In this document: positions 45,182 through 55,037 of the stretch, one piece after another
Numbering within the stretch: the first letter of the stretch is position 1
Layout: each line of letters begins with the position of its first letter
Assembly: GCF_009911795.1 (NCBI RefSeq)
Contig: NZ_CP047898.1
Coordinates: forward strand, 3,782,001 to 3,846,000
DNA length: 64,000 bases
Direction of reading: 5' to 3'
Source of the DNA: Pseudarthrobacter psychrotolerans
GTDB taxonomy: Bacteria; Actinomycetota; Actinomycetes; Actinomycetales; Micrococcaceae
Translations under genes and position numbers: made by a program
The notes under the pieces: generated by a model
Database searches by the model: none
What the model saw: the letters and a program-made list of their open reading frames with translations, nothing else
Told to the model about the DNA's origin: nothing

Positions 45182-46171
45182 ATGGAGCAGCTTGACGCCC
45201 TCGATCGGCAGATCATGGCCGCGCTCGTGCGAAATGGCCGCGCCCCCTGGAGGCTGATCGCCGAGGTCCTGGGCCAGCAGGAAAGAACCGTGGCACGCCG
45301 CGGCAATAAACTGCTCGAATCCGGCTCCGTGCGCATCAACGCTTTCATTAACCCGGCTGCAGTAAGTTCGCGCGCCGCCTTCCTGTTGCGCGTGCAGGCG
45401 GCTCCCAGGGAGCTGCGGCAGGTCTGTTCGTGGCTCGCCGACCAGGAAGAGTCCTCGTGGGTCAGCGCGCTGTCCGGATCGAGCGAGGGCGTAGCGGAAA
45501 TGTTCCTCGCCCCCGATGAACTTGCGGAGTTGTTGTATCACCGGCTCGCGAAGGTGGAGGGCGTGCAGTCGTTCACCACGATGCCGCTGTTCGAGTACTT
45601 CCGGACCCCCTCCGGCTGGACGCCGGACGTCCTGGACAAAGAACAATATGCCGCATTGCACCCCGACGAGGATGGCCGTCTGGCCGGGACGGCGACCCGT
45701 CAGGCACCTTTCGATGACACCAGCCGGATGCTGGCCGGTCTCCTGCACCGCAACGGCCGGGCAACAATGGACGATCTCGCGTCGGAGCTGTCAGTTTCCA
45801 AAGCAACGGTCAGCCGCAGGTTGGAGGCGATGACCAGTTCCGGCACTTTGTTCATCAGGGCGGTGGTGGACCTGGCCTCATTGGGCTTCCCCATCGAGTC
45901 CCTGATCAGCATCACCTGTGCGCAGGCAGGGACCGCAGGGCCCGCGGAGTATCTGGCAAGCCTGCCGGTCACCCGGTGGGTCGCCGCGTCCGGCGAGCAG
46001 GTGCTGGCGCAGGTGGCGGTGGCCGCCCTGGACGACCTGCGGCCGCTGCTGGCCGATCTGCAGGGCCGGGACGGCGTCACCGCAGTCCAGTCCTCCATCT
46101 ATGCCGAGATTTTCAAGCGAAGCACTGTGAGGTATCACGACGGGATTCCGGAGGTGCCGGCGGTGGCCTGA
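45182..46171 (+). CDS. double-length Lrp/AsnC-family regulator
   Basis: This 329-residue regulator is about twice the usual Lrp length. It carries two helix-turn-helix segments: LDRQIMAALVRNGRAPWRLIA at the N-terminus and LLHRNGRATMDDLASELSVSKATVSRRL at about residues 180-215. Each is followed by a ligand-type RAM-like segment. Such fused Lrp proteins are known in actinobacteria. It lies just after the M20 unit and is the likely regulator of it, responding to the released amino acid. Confidence 0.82.
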   Translation: MEQLDALDRQIMAALVRNGRAPWRLIAEVLGQQERTVARRGNKLLESGSVRINAFINPAAVSSRAAFLLRVQAAPRELRQVCSWLADQEESSWVSALSGSSEGVAEMFLAPDELAELLYHRLAKVEGVQSFTTMPLFEYFRTPSGWTPDVLDKEQYAALHPDEDGRLAGTATRQAPFDDTSRMLAGLLHRNGRATMDDLASELSVSKATVSRRLEAMTSSGTLFIRAVVDLASLGFPIESLISITCAQAGTAGPAEYLASLPVTRWVAASGEQVLAQVAVAALDDLRPLLADLQGRDGVTAVQSSIYAEIFKRSTVRYHDGIPEVPAVA

Positions 46172-46177
46172 GCCGCG

Positions 46178-47104
46178 TCAGTGCTCGAAATGAGTGTCCG
46201 GCGCCCCGCCTGGCAAGTTCGCCAGGATGCCCTCAGCCACCTTGCGGAGCTTGATGTTCCGGTGGCTGGATGCCTTGGAGATGATGGCAATCGCATCGTT
46301 GTACGAGCACCTGTTCTGCGCCATGATGACGCCGCAGGCGATGTCGATGGACGTCCGGCTTTCCAAGGCTGACTGCAGATCCGACGCCCTGGTGCTGGCT
46401 GACTGCAGCTCAAGAACCAGCCTGAGGCCGCGGGCCGCGATGTCCGTGAAGCCGCGGGCCTCCGCGATCACCTGCAGCGGGAACGCCTGGGGGCTGGCTG
46501 CGAAGAATGCGAGGGCGGCCTCGGTTCCTTCGTCCAGGGACAGCCGGAGGCCCAGCACGCTGTTGAACCCGGCGTCCTGCAGGTACGGCCTGTAGCGTGC
46601 CCAGCGGAAGTCGGTGGCCACGTGGTTCATGGCCGCGGTACCGGTGCCGGCGAGGGCTTCCGTCAGGGGTCCTTCGCCGGTCTGCTGCTCCACCCGGGCC
46701 AACCTTTCGGGCATCGTGCCGGTTCCTGCGGTGGTCCTGACGCGTTTGACCCGGTTCAGGGTCAGGGCGCATTCGATGGGGACACCCGCGATCCGGCTCA
46801 GCGTGGCCGCTCCCAGCTGGACGAGGATTTCCAGGGAGTCAGGCAGGTCCTTCGCTCCAGTGGCAAAATCGGGAATGAGTCCCTCGGCGTCAGCCAGCCC
46901 GATGGTGACCGCTGCCGCCGCCGGGCCCAGGCGATCGTTCGGGCCCGGACGATCGCCCGGTGCCGGGTTGGGCCTGCGGTCCGCGGTTGCTGCCGGTCCC
47001 GGATGGGGGACTCCATGCTGGATGGCGTGTTGGGTCGGATGAGCGGGCGCGGGCCGCCGGCCTGCGGACGTGTGTGCCTGGGAAGCCTCGGAACGGGACT
47101 TCAT
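46178..47104 (-). CDS. GAF-ANTAR antitermination/sensor protein
   Basis: This 308-residue protein has a disordered Pro/Ala/His-rich head of about 65 residues, a GAF-like sensor domain (about 85-230) and a C-terminal ANTAR RNA-binding domain (LESRTSIDIACGVIMAQNRCSYNDAI). ANTAR proteins bind paired RNA hairpins to prevent termination. The sensed signal is unknown. ATG 47104 is the start. It converges with the Lrp gene, leaving 6 bases between stops. Confidence 0.82.
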   Translation of the reverse strand: MKSRSEASQAHTSAGRRPAPAHPTQHAIQHGVPHPGPAATADRRPNPAPGDRPGPNDRLGPAAAAVTIGLADAEGLIPDFATGAKDLPDSLEILVQLGAATLSRIAGVPIECALTLNRVKRVRTTAGTGTMPERLARVEQQTGEGPLTEALAGTGTAAMNHVATDFRWARYRPYLQDAGFNSVLGLRLSLDEGTEAALAFFAASPQAFPLQVIAEARGFTDIAARGLRLVLELQSASTRASDLQSALESRTSIDIACGVIMAQNRCSYNDAIAIISKASSHRNIKLRKVAEGILANLPGGAPDTHFEH

Positions 47105-47583
47105 GTCCGTCCCGCCAGGGGCCGCCGGGAATTGACTGGAGGCGTTCGATGAATCTGAGCTGTGGAAGACAAAGGGCCGGCGACGGCTGGGGGAGAGGCC
47201 TTGGTCTCGAAGACCTCCTCGTCGCCGGCCCCGCTTACTTCCCGGCCCCTACGGAGCGGGAAAACGCGGCTGCCAAGTTGTGTATTCATCCTTCTCACAA
47301 CCCCCTAGTGAGACATCCAAACCAGTACGATTTGCGAGTCTTTAACTCTTAGTCGACGGTAGTTCTGGAGTGGGCTCCGGCAACCGCGTAATCGGTACTT
47401 GTTTTTCAGATTAGGTAGTACTTGGTTATGCGCCGTCAGCGCCAGGAACGGCCGGCGGGCAACGGTGGAGGATCCGACGTCGGTCCTGCCCGCCGCCAAC
47501 GTGAGCATCAAGGCCGACGGCGGCCGGCCCACCGCAGGACTCCCGGCGGTGTCCGGGTCATGACGCAGGCTGCGGGAGGTGGA
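47105..47583. other. gene-free spacer with possible 3' gene remnant
   Basis: The first 300 bases hold a hairpin (47174-47231) and an AT-rich stretch that could carry the ANTAR-gene promoter. From about 47440 the composition turns GC-rich, and one + frame (to a TGA at about 47564) reads like the end of a coding region (ATVEDPTSVLPAANVSIK). It has no credible start, so it may be a leftover 3' end. Confidence 0.35.
47174..47231. repeat. two-tier hairpin before the GAF-ANTAR gene
   Basis: Outer 12-base arms GGGCCGGCGACG / CGTCGCCGGCCC enclose an inner stem around TTGGTCTTCGAAGACC-like sequence. It lies in the upstream region of an ANTAR gene. ANTAR targets are paired stem-loops, so a leader-RNA role is possible but untested. 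Confidence 0.4.
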
Positions 47584-48171
47584 ATGATGAGGGCCATGGA
47601 ACTGCACATCACCGGTGACCCGGCCGCCGATCAACTCCTGACCGATGACGCGTTTGCGCTGCTGACAGGCATGCTGCTGGACCAGCAGGTAACCATGGAA
47701 TCCGCCTTTGCCGGGCCGGAGAAAATCCGGGCCCGGATCGGGTCCATCGACCCGGCCGCGGTTGCTGCGTATGAACCCCAGGCATTCATCGAGGTGTTCA
47801 AGGAACGGCCCGCGGTGCACAGGTTCCCCGGCTCGATGGCGGGGCGCGTCCAGGCGCTGGCGGAAACCGTCCAGCACGACTGGGACGGCGACGCGACGCA
47901 GATCTGGACCAAGGGCGCTCCCGACGGCCCGGAGGTACTGCGCCGCCTGCAGGCACTGCCGGGATTCGGGGAGCAGAAGGCAAAAATCTTCCTTGCGCTC
48001 CTGGGGAAGCAGCGCGGGCTGGAGGCGCCCGGCTGGCGCGGGGCCGCGGGGCACTACGGCCAGGAGGATGCGTTCCTTTCTGTCGCCGACATCGTGAGTC
48101 CTGAATCGCTCGTCAAGGTGCGGGCCAGCAAGCAGGCAGCAAAGGCGGCTGCCAAGGCTGCCAAGGGCTGA
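47584..48171 (+). CDS. HhH-GPD-type base excision repair protein
   Basis: This 195-residue protein starts at ATG 47584 after GGGAGGTGG. The helix-hairpin-helix LQALPGFGEQKAKIFLALLG is clear, and LLTGMLLDQQVTMESAFAGP and HRFPGSMAGRVQALAE resemble the DNA-glycosylase fold. The classic catalytic Asp context is not obvious, so the glycosylase activity is uncertain. The C-terminal Lys/Ala tail may touch DNA. Confidence 0.8.
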   Translation: MMRAMELHITGDPAADQLLTDDAFALLTGMLLDQQVTMESAFAGPEKIRARIGSIDPAAVAAYEPQAFIEVFKERPAVHRFPGSMAGRVQALAETVQHDWDGDATQIWTKGAPDGPEVLRRLQALPGFGEQKAKIFLALLGKQRGLEAPGWRGAAGHYGQEDAFLSVADIVSPESLVKVRASKQAAKAAAKAAKG

Positions 48172-48403
48172 CCGCGCATGGACGGGATTGCCGAACGGTC
48201 CATCGGTCTGCTGATCGACCGGATTGACGGGCTGGAAGCGAGGGCATACGGGGTCCACGCGTGGGGAATCCGGGATTCGGCGCCCTGAGGGCTGCCGCCC
48301 GACTATCGTTGGCTGCAACAGTCGTGCGCGGGGGCGTGTTGCTCCCGTGCGTCAACAAGCAATGTAAGTTCGGGCCCAACACACCAGGCGAGGCGGACAT
48401 TCC

Positions 48404-50691
48404 ATGAAGACTCCAGACCAGCAGCACGCTCAAATTTTCGGCACTCCGGCACCGCCGGGCGGCGGCGATGCCGCCGGTCATGAGCCCGTGGACCATCATC
48501 TCCTCCAGAGTTTGGCGGACGCCCACGGTGTGGGCACGTCGTTCCACGGCTGGGATGGGCTTCCGCACAGCGTCGCGGCGGAGACACTGATCAAGGTCCT
48601 GGCAGCGCTGGGCGTCCCGGCCGATACGAACCACCTGATCGAGACTGCCTTGGCCGAGGCGCAAGTGGCGCCGTGGCGGCGGATGCTGCCGCCCGCCGTC
48701 GTGGTTCAACAGGGCGAAACCGCGCTGGTTCCCGTCCACGTCCGGGACGGTTCCACGGCCCGCCTGACAGTTGTGCTGGAGGCCGGCGCCGGTGAGCCTG
48801 TGGATGCCGTCCAGCAGGACGTCTGGGTACCGCCGCAGGATGTGGATGGCGTGGCGACCGGCCGGGCCACCTTCGCCGTGCCGGAGGGGCTGCCGCTGGG
48901 CTGGCACACGCTGCAGGCAGAGTCCGACGGCGTCACAGCCGAGGGCGCGCTGGTGGTGGTTCCGGCGCGGCTCACCACCGCCGATTCCTTGGTGGAGCGT
49001 CGGGGGTGGGCCTGGCCACGCAGCTCTATTCCGTGCGGTCCAAACGGTCCTGGGGGATCGGCGACTTCGCCGACCTCGCGGACCTCGCCACGATCAGCGG
49101 CGCCCGTGGCGCAGACTATGTCCTGGTCAATCCGCTGCACGCCGCGGAACCTGTCCCGCCGGTCCAGCCCTCGCCGTACTCGCCCTCCACGCGGCGCTTC
49201 TTCAACCCGCTGTACATCCGGGTGGAGGCCATCCCGGAAATCGCCTACCTGAAGCCGCGTAAACGCGCAACGGTTGACAGGCTCCAGGAGCAGGTCCAGG
49301 GACTGAACAAGGACGGCGAACGGCTGGACCGCAACGCCGTGTACACAGACAAGCTCCAGGCCCTGGAACTGCTGTATCACGCCCGGCGCTCGCCGGCGCG
49401 GCAGGCAGCGTTCGACGAATTCTGCCGGATCTCCGGCTCCGGGCTGGATGACTTCGCCCTGTGGTCCGCCATCCGGGAAGACCTGGCGCCGGACCATCCG
49501 CTGTGGACCGATCCGGACTGCGCGCTGGGATCCCCTGAAGCGGAGTCACTGCGCCTGAAGCTTGCGGACAGGATCGGGTTCCACCGCTGGCTGCAGTGGA
49601 TCTGCGACGAGCAGCTTGAGAACGCGCAGCAGGCGGCGCGCCGGGCCGGGATGCGGCTGGGTGTGGTGCACGATCTTGCCGTGGGCGTGGACCTGAGCAG
49701 CGCGGACGCCTGGACCCTCCGTGACGTCCTGGCGCCCGGGATCAGCGTGGGGGCGCCGCCGGACATGTACAACCAGCTGGGCCAGGAGTGGAACCAGCCG
49801 CCGTGGCACCCCGTCCGCCTCGCGGAGGCCGGCTACGCACCGTTCCGCAACATGCTTTCCACGGTGCTCCGGCACGCCGGCGGCATCCGGGTGGACCACG
49901 TGCTGGGCCTGTTCCGCCTCTGGTGGGTGCCGGCCGGCAACTCCCCGCGCGACGGCGCCTACGTCACGTACGACCACGAAGCCCTGATCGGCATCCTCGC
50001 CCTGGAGGCGCAGCGCGCCGGCGCCGTGGTGATCGGCGAGGACCTGGGAACCTTCGAGCCGTGGGTGCGCGACTACCTCGCTGCCCGCGGCATCTTGGGC
50101 ACGTCCATCCTCTGGTTCGAGAACGACGGCGATTCCCCGCTGCCGCCGGAGCGGTACCGGACGCAGGCCCTCGCCAGCGTCAACACCCACGACCTGCCGC
50201 CCACCGCCGGCTACCTGGCGGGCGACCATGTGGCCCTCCGCAGCAGGCTGGGCCTGCTGGAACGCTCCGAGGCCCAAGAGCGGGCGGAGCACACGGCCAC
50301 GCTGGAAAAGATGATGGGGCTGCTGCGGGAACGCGGGTTGCTGCCTGAGGACGGCGGCGGCGTTGGCGGACCTGGTCCCGACGGCGACGGCGGCCACGGC
50401 AGCGAGGTACACACCATAGAGGCGCTGCACCGCCTGCTGGCCCAGACGCCGTCGGTCCTTCTGGGGGTGGCACTGGTGGATGCGGTGGGGGAGCGGCGGG
50501 TGCAGAACCAGCCCGGCACCACCGAGGCGCTGTACCCGAACTGGCAGGTCCCGCTCGGCGGTCCGGACGGCAAACCGGTGTTCATCGATGACCTTCCTGC
50601 CAACCCGCGGTTCAACGCTTTGCTGGGTGCAGTGGCGGAGGCGCTGGGGAATAATGCTGGTGGGCCGCAGCGCGTCGGGGTGACAATGTGA
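48404..50691 (+). CDS. malQ: 4-alpha-glucanotransferase (amylomaltase), frame broken
   Basis: MalQ rearranges alpha-1,4-glucans in maltodextrin use. An N-terminal beta-rich extension (48404 to about 49000) and the GH77 core (about 49006 to 50691) are in different frames. A run of five G at 49002-49006 needs one more to read RRGVGLATQLYSVRS. Core landmarks are GIRVDHVLGLFRLW with the nucleophile Asp, VIGEDLGTFEPWV with the acid Glu, and NTHDLPPTAGYL. The repaired length of 762 residues is normal for actinobacterial MalQ. A secreted amylase lies about 1 kb downstream, on the other strand. Confidence 0.92.
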
Positions 50692-50736
50692 ACAGGCAGC
50701 CGGACATGGTGTCCGGGCGTTCAAGGAGGATCCCAA

Positions 50737-51663
50737 ATGACCGACGGGCCCGTTCTCGTAGTGGGAGGCACCGGCATGCTGGGCAGCCAGGTTGCCACGG
50801 AGCTCCTCAAGCGCGGCAAGCAGGTGCGGGCGCTGGTGCGGCAAGGCTCGGATGCCTCCGTGCTCGAAGCTTCCGGGGTGGAGATCGCCCGGGGCGACAT
50901 GATGGATCCGTGGTCGCTGCTGCGGGCGATGGAGGGCATCGACGCCGTGATCACCTCGGCGGCGGGCTATACCAGGCACCGCAAGGGTGACACCCCCAAG
51001 ACCGACACGGTGGGCAACATCAACCTCGTGGAGGCGGCCAGCCGCTCGGGCGTCCGGCGGTTTGTCCTCACCAGCATCCTCACCTGCGACCAGACCCCAC
51101 AGGTTCCGCACTTCTGGCATAAAAAGCTGACCGAAGACCGGCTTCAGGAGCTGGGCGTTCCGTTTGTGGCGCTGCGGCCGGGCGCGTTCCTGGACCAGGT
51201 CACCCGGTTCGGCGGCGACCCGTTCAGGAAGGGGCGGCTCACCTGGATCGGATCCCCGCGGATCCCGTTGACGTTTGTGCTCACCGCCGACCTCGCCGGC
51301 TATCTTGCGGAAGCGGTTGACCTTCCTGGCTTGGAAGGCCGGCGCATCGACATCGGCTGGGACCGGCCAGTGGGCATGCAGGACGTCGCGGACATCGCGG
51401 GGCGGCTCACCGGCCGGACCCTTCGCGTCCGGTCCGTACCCACCGGCATTGTCCGGGCCGCGGGGACGCTGCTGGCGCCGGTCAACCCCACGGCCAAGGA
51501 CCTGGCTGCCATGATCGCGTGGTTCCAGACCGGCCGGTACGTCGCGGACACCACCCTTCAGCGGCAGTTCTTCGGCGAGCCGCCCACGGCCGAGCTCGCC
51601 ATCCGGCGGTTCGTCACGGGCCTGGGGCAAACGGTACGCACCCAGGCCCGCGACAAGCCCTAG
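50737..51663 (+). CDS. NmrA-like NAD(P)-binding protein (atypical SDR)
   Basis: This 308-residue protein has the dinucleotide motif VVGGTGMLGSQVATELLKRG at the N-terminus, DMMDPWSLLRAMEGIDAVI, and SGVRRFVLTSILTCDQ. It lacks the classic Tyr-x3-Lys pair, as in NmrA/atypical SDRs that sense redox or modify small molecules. ATG 50737 follows AAGGAGG. Function is unknown. Confidence 0.8.
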   Translation: MTDGPVLVVGGTGMLGSQVATELLKRGKQVRALVRQGSDASVLEASGVEIARGDMMDPWSLLRAMEGIDAVITSAAGYTRHRKGDTPKTDTVGNINLVEAASRSGVRRFVLTSILTCDQTPQVPHFWHKKLTEDRLQELGVPFVALRPGAFLDQVTRFGGDPFRKGRLTWIGSPRIPLTFVLTADLAGYLAEAVDLPGLEGRRIDIGWDRPVGMQDVADIAGRLTGRTLRVRSVPTGIVRAAGTLLAPVNPTAKDLAAMIAWFQTGRYVADTTLQRQFFGEPPTAELAIRRFVTGLGQTVRTQARDKP

Positions 51664-51714
51664 TTCCGCGACAAGCCCCTCTAGCCCGTGACATTGGTAG
51701 CCCGGCGACCTGCC

Positions 51715-54700
51715 CTAGCCCGTCGTGAGCAGGTGGGTGGCGTGGTCGTACCGGAAGGTGACCGCGCCGCCGTCGTGCGTGTAGGAGATGTTGGCCCCGT
51801 TGGCCACGCCGTCAGCCCCATAGTTCACGTCCCAGCTGCGGTTCAGCGCCGCCTTGAACTCGTACGTGCCGGCCGGCAGGTCCGGCACGGACAGCTTCCA
51901 CACCAGCGTTGCCGGGTCCAGGGTCAACTGGGCCTGGCCGCAGGTGGGCTCCCAGTCGGCGGCGCACCCGAGTTCGTTGTCCACGCTGCCCGCGATGGCA
52001 ACAGCACCCGGCTGTTGTGAGGCGTACCCGGCGTTGAGGATGTGCGTGCTGTTGTAGTAGCGAAACGTGACCGCTCCGCCGGGGTGGTCCAAGACGATGT
52101 CACTGCCGCCAAGGACTCCGCCGGCACCATAGTTCACATCCCAGTTGCCGTTGAGTGCTGCCTTGTACGTGTACTGCCCGGCGGGCAGGTCTGCCGTCAG
52201 CCGCCAGATGTTGTCCGCCGGGTCCAGGGTCATGAACGCCGCTGGGCAGGCCGGGTCCCAATCCGCAGGGCAACCCATTTCGGAGTTCAGCGACCCGGCC
52301 ACGGTCACCGAATCGGGCTGCGGGGCCTCACCCACGGAGACTGTCCGCGGCTCGCTGACCACGCTGAAGCCGGGGCCGCTCATGGTCGCGCGGTACTGCA
52401 CCTTCGTGCCGTCCGCGAGCTCGAGTGCTGCCAGGTCATCAACCACCGAGTACACCGGTGAGGAGTCATCGGAGCCTGCGGCCGTCCATTCGCCGCCGGC
52501 CACGCTGCGCTCGAAGGACACGACGTGGCGGGACTTTTCCGGGTCGGCCGTTGCGCTGAGTTCAACGGCCCCCTTCACGCTGCTTCCTTCGAGCGGCTTC
52601 TGCAGAGTCAGGACCGGCGCCGGAACTGCGGTTGCCCGGGGCTGGCTGGTGGCTCTGTGGCCCCCGTTGTCCAGCACTGTGGCGCGGTATTCGAGAACGG
52701 TGCCTGCATCTAAGGCAGCGACATCGTGGAACACCTGGTACGGCGCGGTGTCGTCGGTGCCGATCGGCGCCCAGCTACCGCCCGCCGTTTTCGCCTCGAA
52801 CGTGACCTCGTAGAACGAAGCACCGCCGACGTCGGCCGTCACGTTGATCCGGCCGTTATCCGCCGGTGCTGCGGCGGGTTCCTGAAGCGCGACGGCGGGA
52901 GCCACCTTGGAGTGCGGAATGCGGCCCGATGACTGGTAGACCACGGCCGACAGCGGCGGGACGGTGACCGTCAGCTTTCCATCCGCTGAGGTTTTCACTG
53001 CGTCTGCGGCGTTGCCATAGATCCTGGTGTAATTACGCTTGCCGATGTAGGTTGGCACGTCGGCCGTCTGGGGCTCTTCGCTGTTGTTCAGGGCTACGAC
53101 ATATTCACGCTGGTCCTCCGCGTCGGTGCGGGAGAAGGCGTAGATCCCGGGCCCTTCGGAGGCGTAGCGGTGCTGGTGGGCGCCGTCGCGCAGGGCCGGG
53201 TGGTCCTTGGTCAAAGCCGCGAGTTCACTGATCTTGGAGTACAGCGGGTGGCCGGCGTTGAAGTTGTCGGTGGCGTGCGTGGCATTAGTGCCCAGCAGGT
53301 CGTCGTCGAGGTACTCCGGCACCTGGCTGGCGAACAGCGTCTGCCGCGCGTCCTGGTCGCCGCCGGGGCCGGTGAAGCCCTGCTCGTCGCCGTAGTAGAT
53401 CACCGGGTTGCCGCGGGAGAAGTACATCAGCTCGTGGGCCAGCCGGTCGCGGGCCACCTGCTCCGTGTCGGCTGAACCCGGGTTGTCGGCCGCGATGAAG
53501 CTGCCGATGCGCCCCATATCGTGATTGCCCAGGAAGGTGGGAAGTTGGTAGACGTTGGAGTCGGCGTCGGTGTACCAGTCGTCGCCGGCGAAAAAGGTCT
53601 CCAGCGAGCGGGGGTCCTGACTCTTGGAGGCGAAGTTCCGGGCGGCCTCCTGGAAGGGGAAGTCCAGCACGGCCTGCATCTGGTTGCGGGTGGTGAATTG
53701 GGAAGTGAAGGACTTGGACGTGTCGAAGACTTCGCCAAACATAAAGAACTCGTCCTTGCCCTGTGCTTTGGCGTAGCTGAGCATCTCCGGGCCGAAGTCC
53801 TGCCAAAACTCGTTGTTGACGTGCTTCATGGTGTCTATCCGGAAGCCGTCCACCCCGAAATTGCCGATCCAGGACTTGTAGATCTCCGCCATGCCGTCCA
53901 CCACTTTGGGGTTCTCGGTGAAGAGGTCATCCAGGCCGAAGAAGTCGCCGTAGTACGAGTCCTCGCCGGTAAAGGTGGTGTCGCCGCGGTTGTGGTACAG
54001 CGTGGGATCGTTCAGCCAAGCGGGAACTTTCAGGTTTTGTTCTGCCGGGTCCAGCACGGGAACGTAGGGGAAGGACGTCTTGGCATCAAGCTCCGGGAAG
54101 TCATTCGCTCCTGCGAAGTCGCGGTCGTCGAACTCGTCGCCGGCAGCCGACCTGTACGGCTCGGCGTCCTTGGAGACGTAAGTCTTGCGGGCGCCCTCTT
54201 CGTAGCCGATTACGTCCGCGGTGTGGTTGGTGATGATGTCGAAATACACCTTCATGCCGCGCGAGTGGGCCTCGTCGATGAGGGCCTTCAACTCGTCGTT
54301 GGTGCCCAGATGGGGGTCGATCTGGGTGAAGTCGGTGATCCAGTAGCCGTGATAGCCGGCCGACTTGTCCTCGGGCTGCACCGCCTTGTTCTTGAAGCTG
54401 GGGGTGAGCCAGATGGACGTGGTGCCCAGGCCTTGGATGTAGTCGATCTTGTCCAGCAGCCCGGCCAGGTCGCCGCCGTTGTAGAAGCCCTTTTTCGTGG
54501 GGTCGTAGCCGGACACCATGGGGTCGTGACCCAGGCCGCCGTCGTCGTTGGCTGCGTTTCCGTTGCTGAAGCGGTCGGCCATCACAAAGTAGAAATTCTC
54601 GTCCGTCACCGGGGCGCGCAGTGAGTGAAGGGCCGACGGCGACCCCGGGTCCTTCGGGCCAGGCGCGGCGTGCGCCGGGAGGACGGAAGTCGACATGAGC

Positions 54701-54783
54701 ATGGCAGCGGCGAGCAGTCCCAGCCATGGTGTCGTCGGGTAGTTGAGGCGTTGGATGGAGCCTCTGCGGGTGCGTGTGTTCAC
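51715..54783 (-). CDS. secreted multidomain alpha-amylase (GH13) with two X25-type modules
   Basis: This 1022-residue exported enzyme has a signal peptide (residues 1-40, ending PAHAAPG). The GH13 catalytic barrel has DIITNHTAD, GFRIDTMKHV with the nucleophile Asp, MFGEVFD with the acid Glu and FLGNHDMGR with the third Asp. Two Ig/FN3-like segments follow, then two about 95-residue modules that each contain GCPADWDP- or GCAADWEP-type cores, YKAALNGNWDVNYG and HPGGAVTFRYY. Such modules occur in pullulanases and amylases and may bind starch. Start is GTG 54783. It degrades starch outside the cell, feeding maltodextrins to MalQ. Confidence 0.92.
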   Translation of the reverse strand: MNTRTRRGSIQRLNYPTTPWLGLLAAAMLMSTSVLPAHAAPGPKDPGSPSALHSLRAPVTDENFYFVMADRFSNGNAANDDGGLGHDPMVSGYDPTKKGFYNGGDLAGLLDKIDYIQGLGTTSIWLTPSFKNKAVQPEDKSAGYHGYWITDFTQIDPHLGTNDELKALIDEAHSRGMKVYFDIITNHTADVIGYEEGARKTYVSKDAEPYRSAAGDEFDDRDFAGANDFPELDAKTSFPYVPVLDPAEQNLKVPAWLNDPTLYHNRGDTTFTGEDSYYGDFFGLDDLFTENPKVVDGMAEIYKSWIGNFGVDGFRIDTMKHVNNEFWQDFGPEMLSYAKAQGKDEFFMFGEVFDTSKSFTSQFTTRNQMQAVLDFPFQEAARNFASKSQDPRSLETFFAGDDWYTDADSNVYQLPTFLGNHDMGRIGSFIAADNPGSADTEQVARDRLAHELMYFSRGNPVIYYGDEQGFTGPGGDQDARQTLFASQVPEYLDDDLLGTNATHATDNFNAGHPLYSKISELAALTKDHPALRDGAHQHRYASEGPGIYAFSRTDAEDQREYVVALNNSEEPQTADVPTYIGKRNYTRIYGNAADAVKTSADGKLTVTVPPLSAVVYQSSGRIPHSKVAPAVALQEPAAAPADNGRINVTADVGGASFYEVTFEAKTAGGSWAPIGTDDTAPYQVFHDVAALDAGTVLEYRATVLDNGGHRATSQPRATAVPAPVLTLQKPLEGSSVKGAVELSATADPEKSRHVVSFERSVAGGEWTAAGSDDSSPVYSVVDDLAALELADGTKVQYRATMSGPGFSVVSEPRTVSVGEAPQPDSVTVAGSLNSEMGCPADWDPACPAAFMTLDPADNIWRLTADLPAGQYTYKAALNGNWDVNYGAGGVLGGSDIVLDHPGGAVTFRYYNSTHILNAGYASQQPGAVAIAGSVDNELGCAADWEPTCGQAQLTLDPATLVWKLSVPDLPAGTYEFKAALNRSWDVNYGADGVANGANISYTHDGGAVTFRYDHATHLLTTG

Positions 54784-54917
54784 GTCAGGAGACCTTCCTG
54801 GTAGCGGCGATGCTGTGCAGGGTGCTGGGGAGATGTGAGTGTGGGCGTCAGTTGGCGGTCAGATGTGCGTTTCACGCTGGCAATCACGGAACGATCGCCA
54901 GGTGAACCACGGCACAC

Positions 54918-54931
54918 TGTAAGCGCTTGCA
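54918..54931 (-). promoter_or_regulatory. LacI-family operator before the alpha-amylase gene
   Basis: TGTAAGCGCTTGCA, centred on the palindrome AAGCGCTT, lies about 135 bases upstream of the amylase start. It matches the CG-centred dyads bound by LacI-family sugar regulators. No LacI gene is in the window. It could repress amylase in the absence of maltodextrin. Confidence 0.6.
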
Positions 54932-55037
54932 CTGAATAAATCCAGTCTTTTTAGACATGCCGTCAGGGGCTAGCTTCGCGTACATTCAGAGGCGGGCGAC
55001 GGTGCTCGGAGCCTGTCAGTTCGCGGAAGGTGTGCCC

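Noticed and set aside
48178..48288. A 36-codon frame after the HhH-GPD gene
   Set aside because: It has no ribosome site and is too short to support; it may be a chance frame.
49546..51630. A 694-codon minus-strand frame opposite malQ and the NmrA-like gene
   Set aside because: It is a shadow of two genes with clear catalytic motifs.
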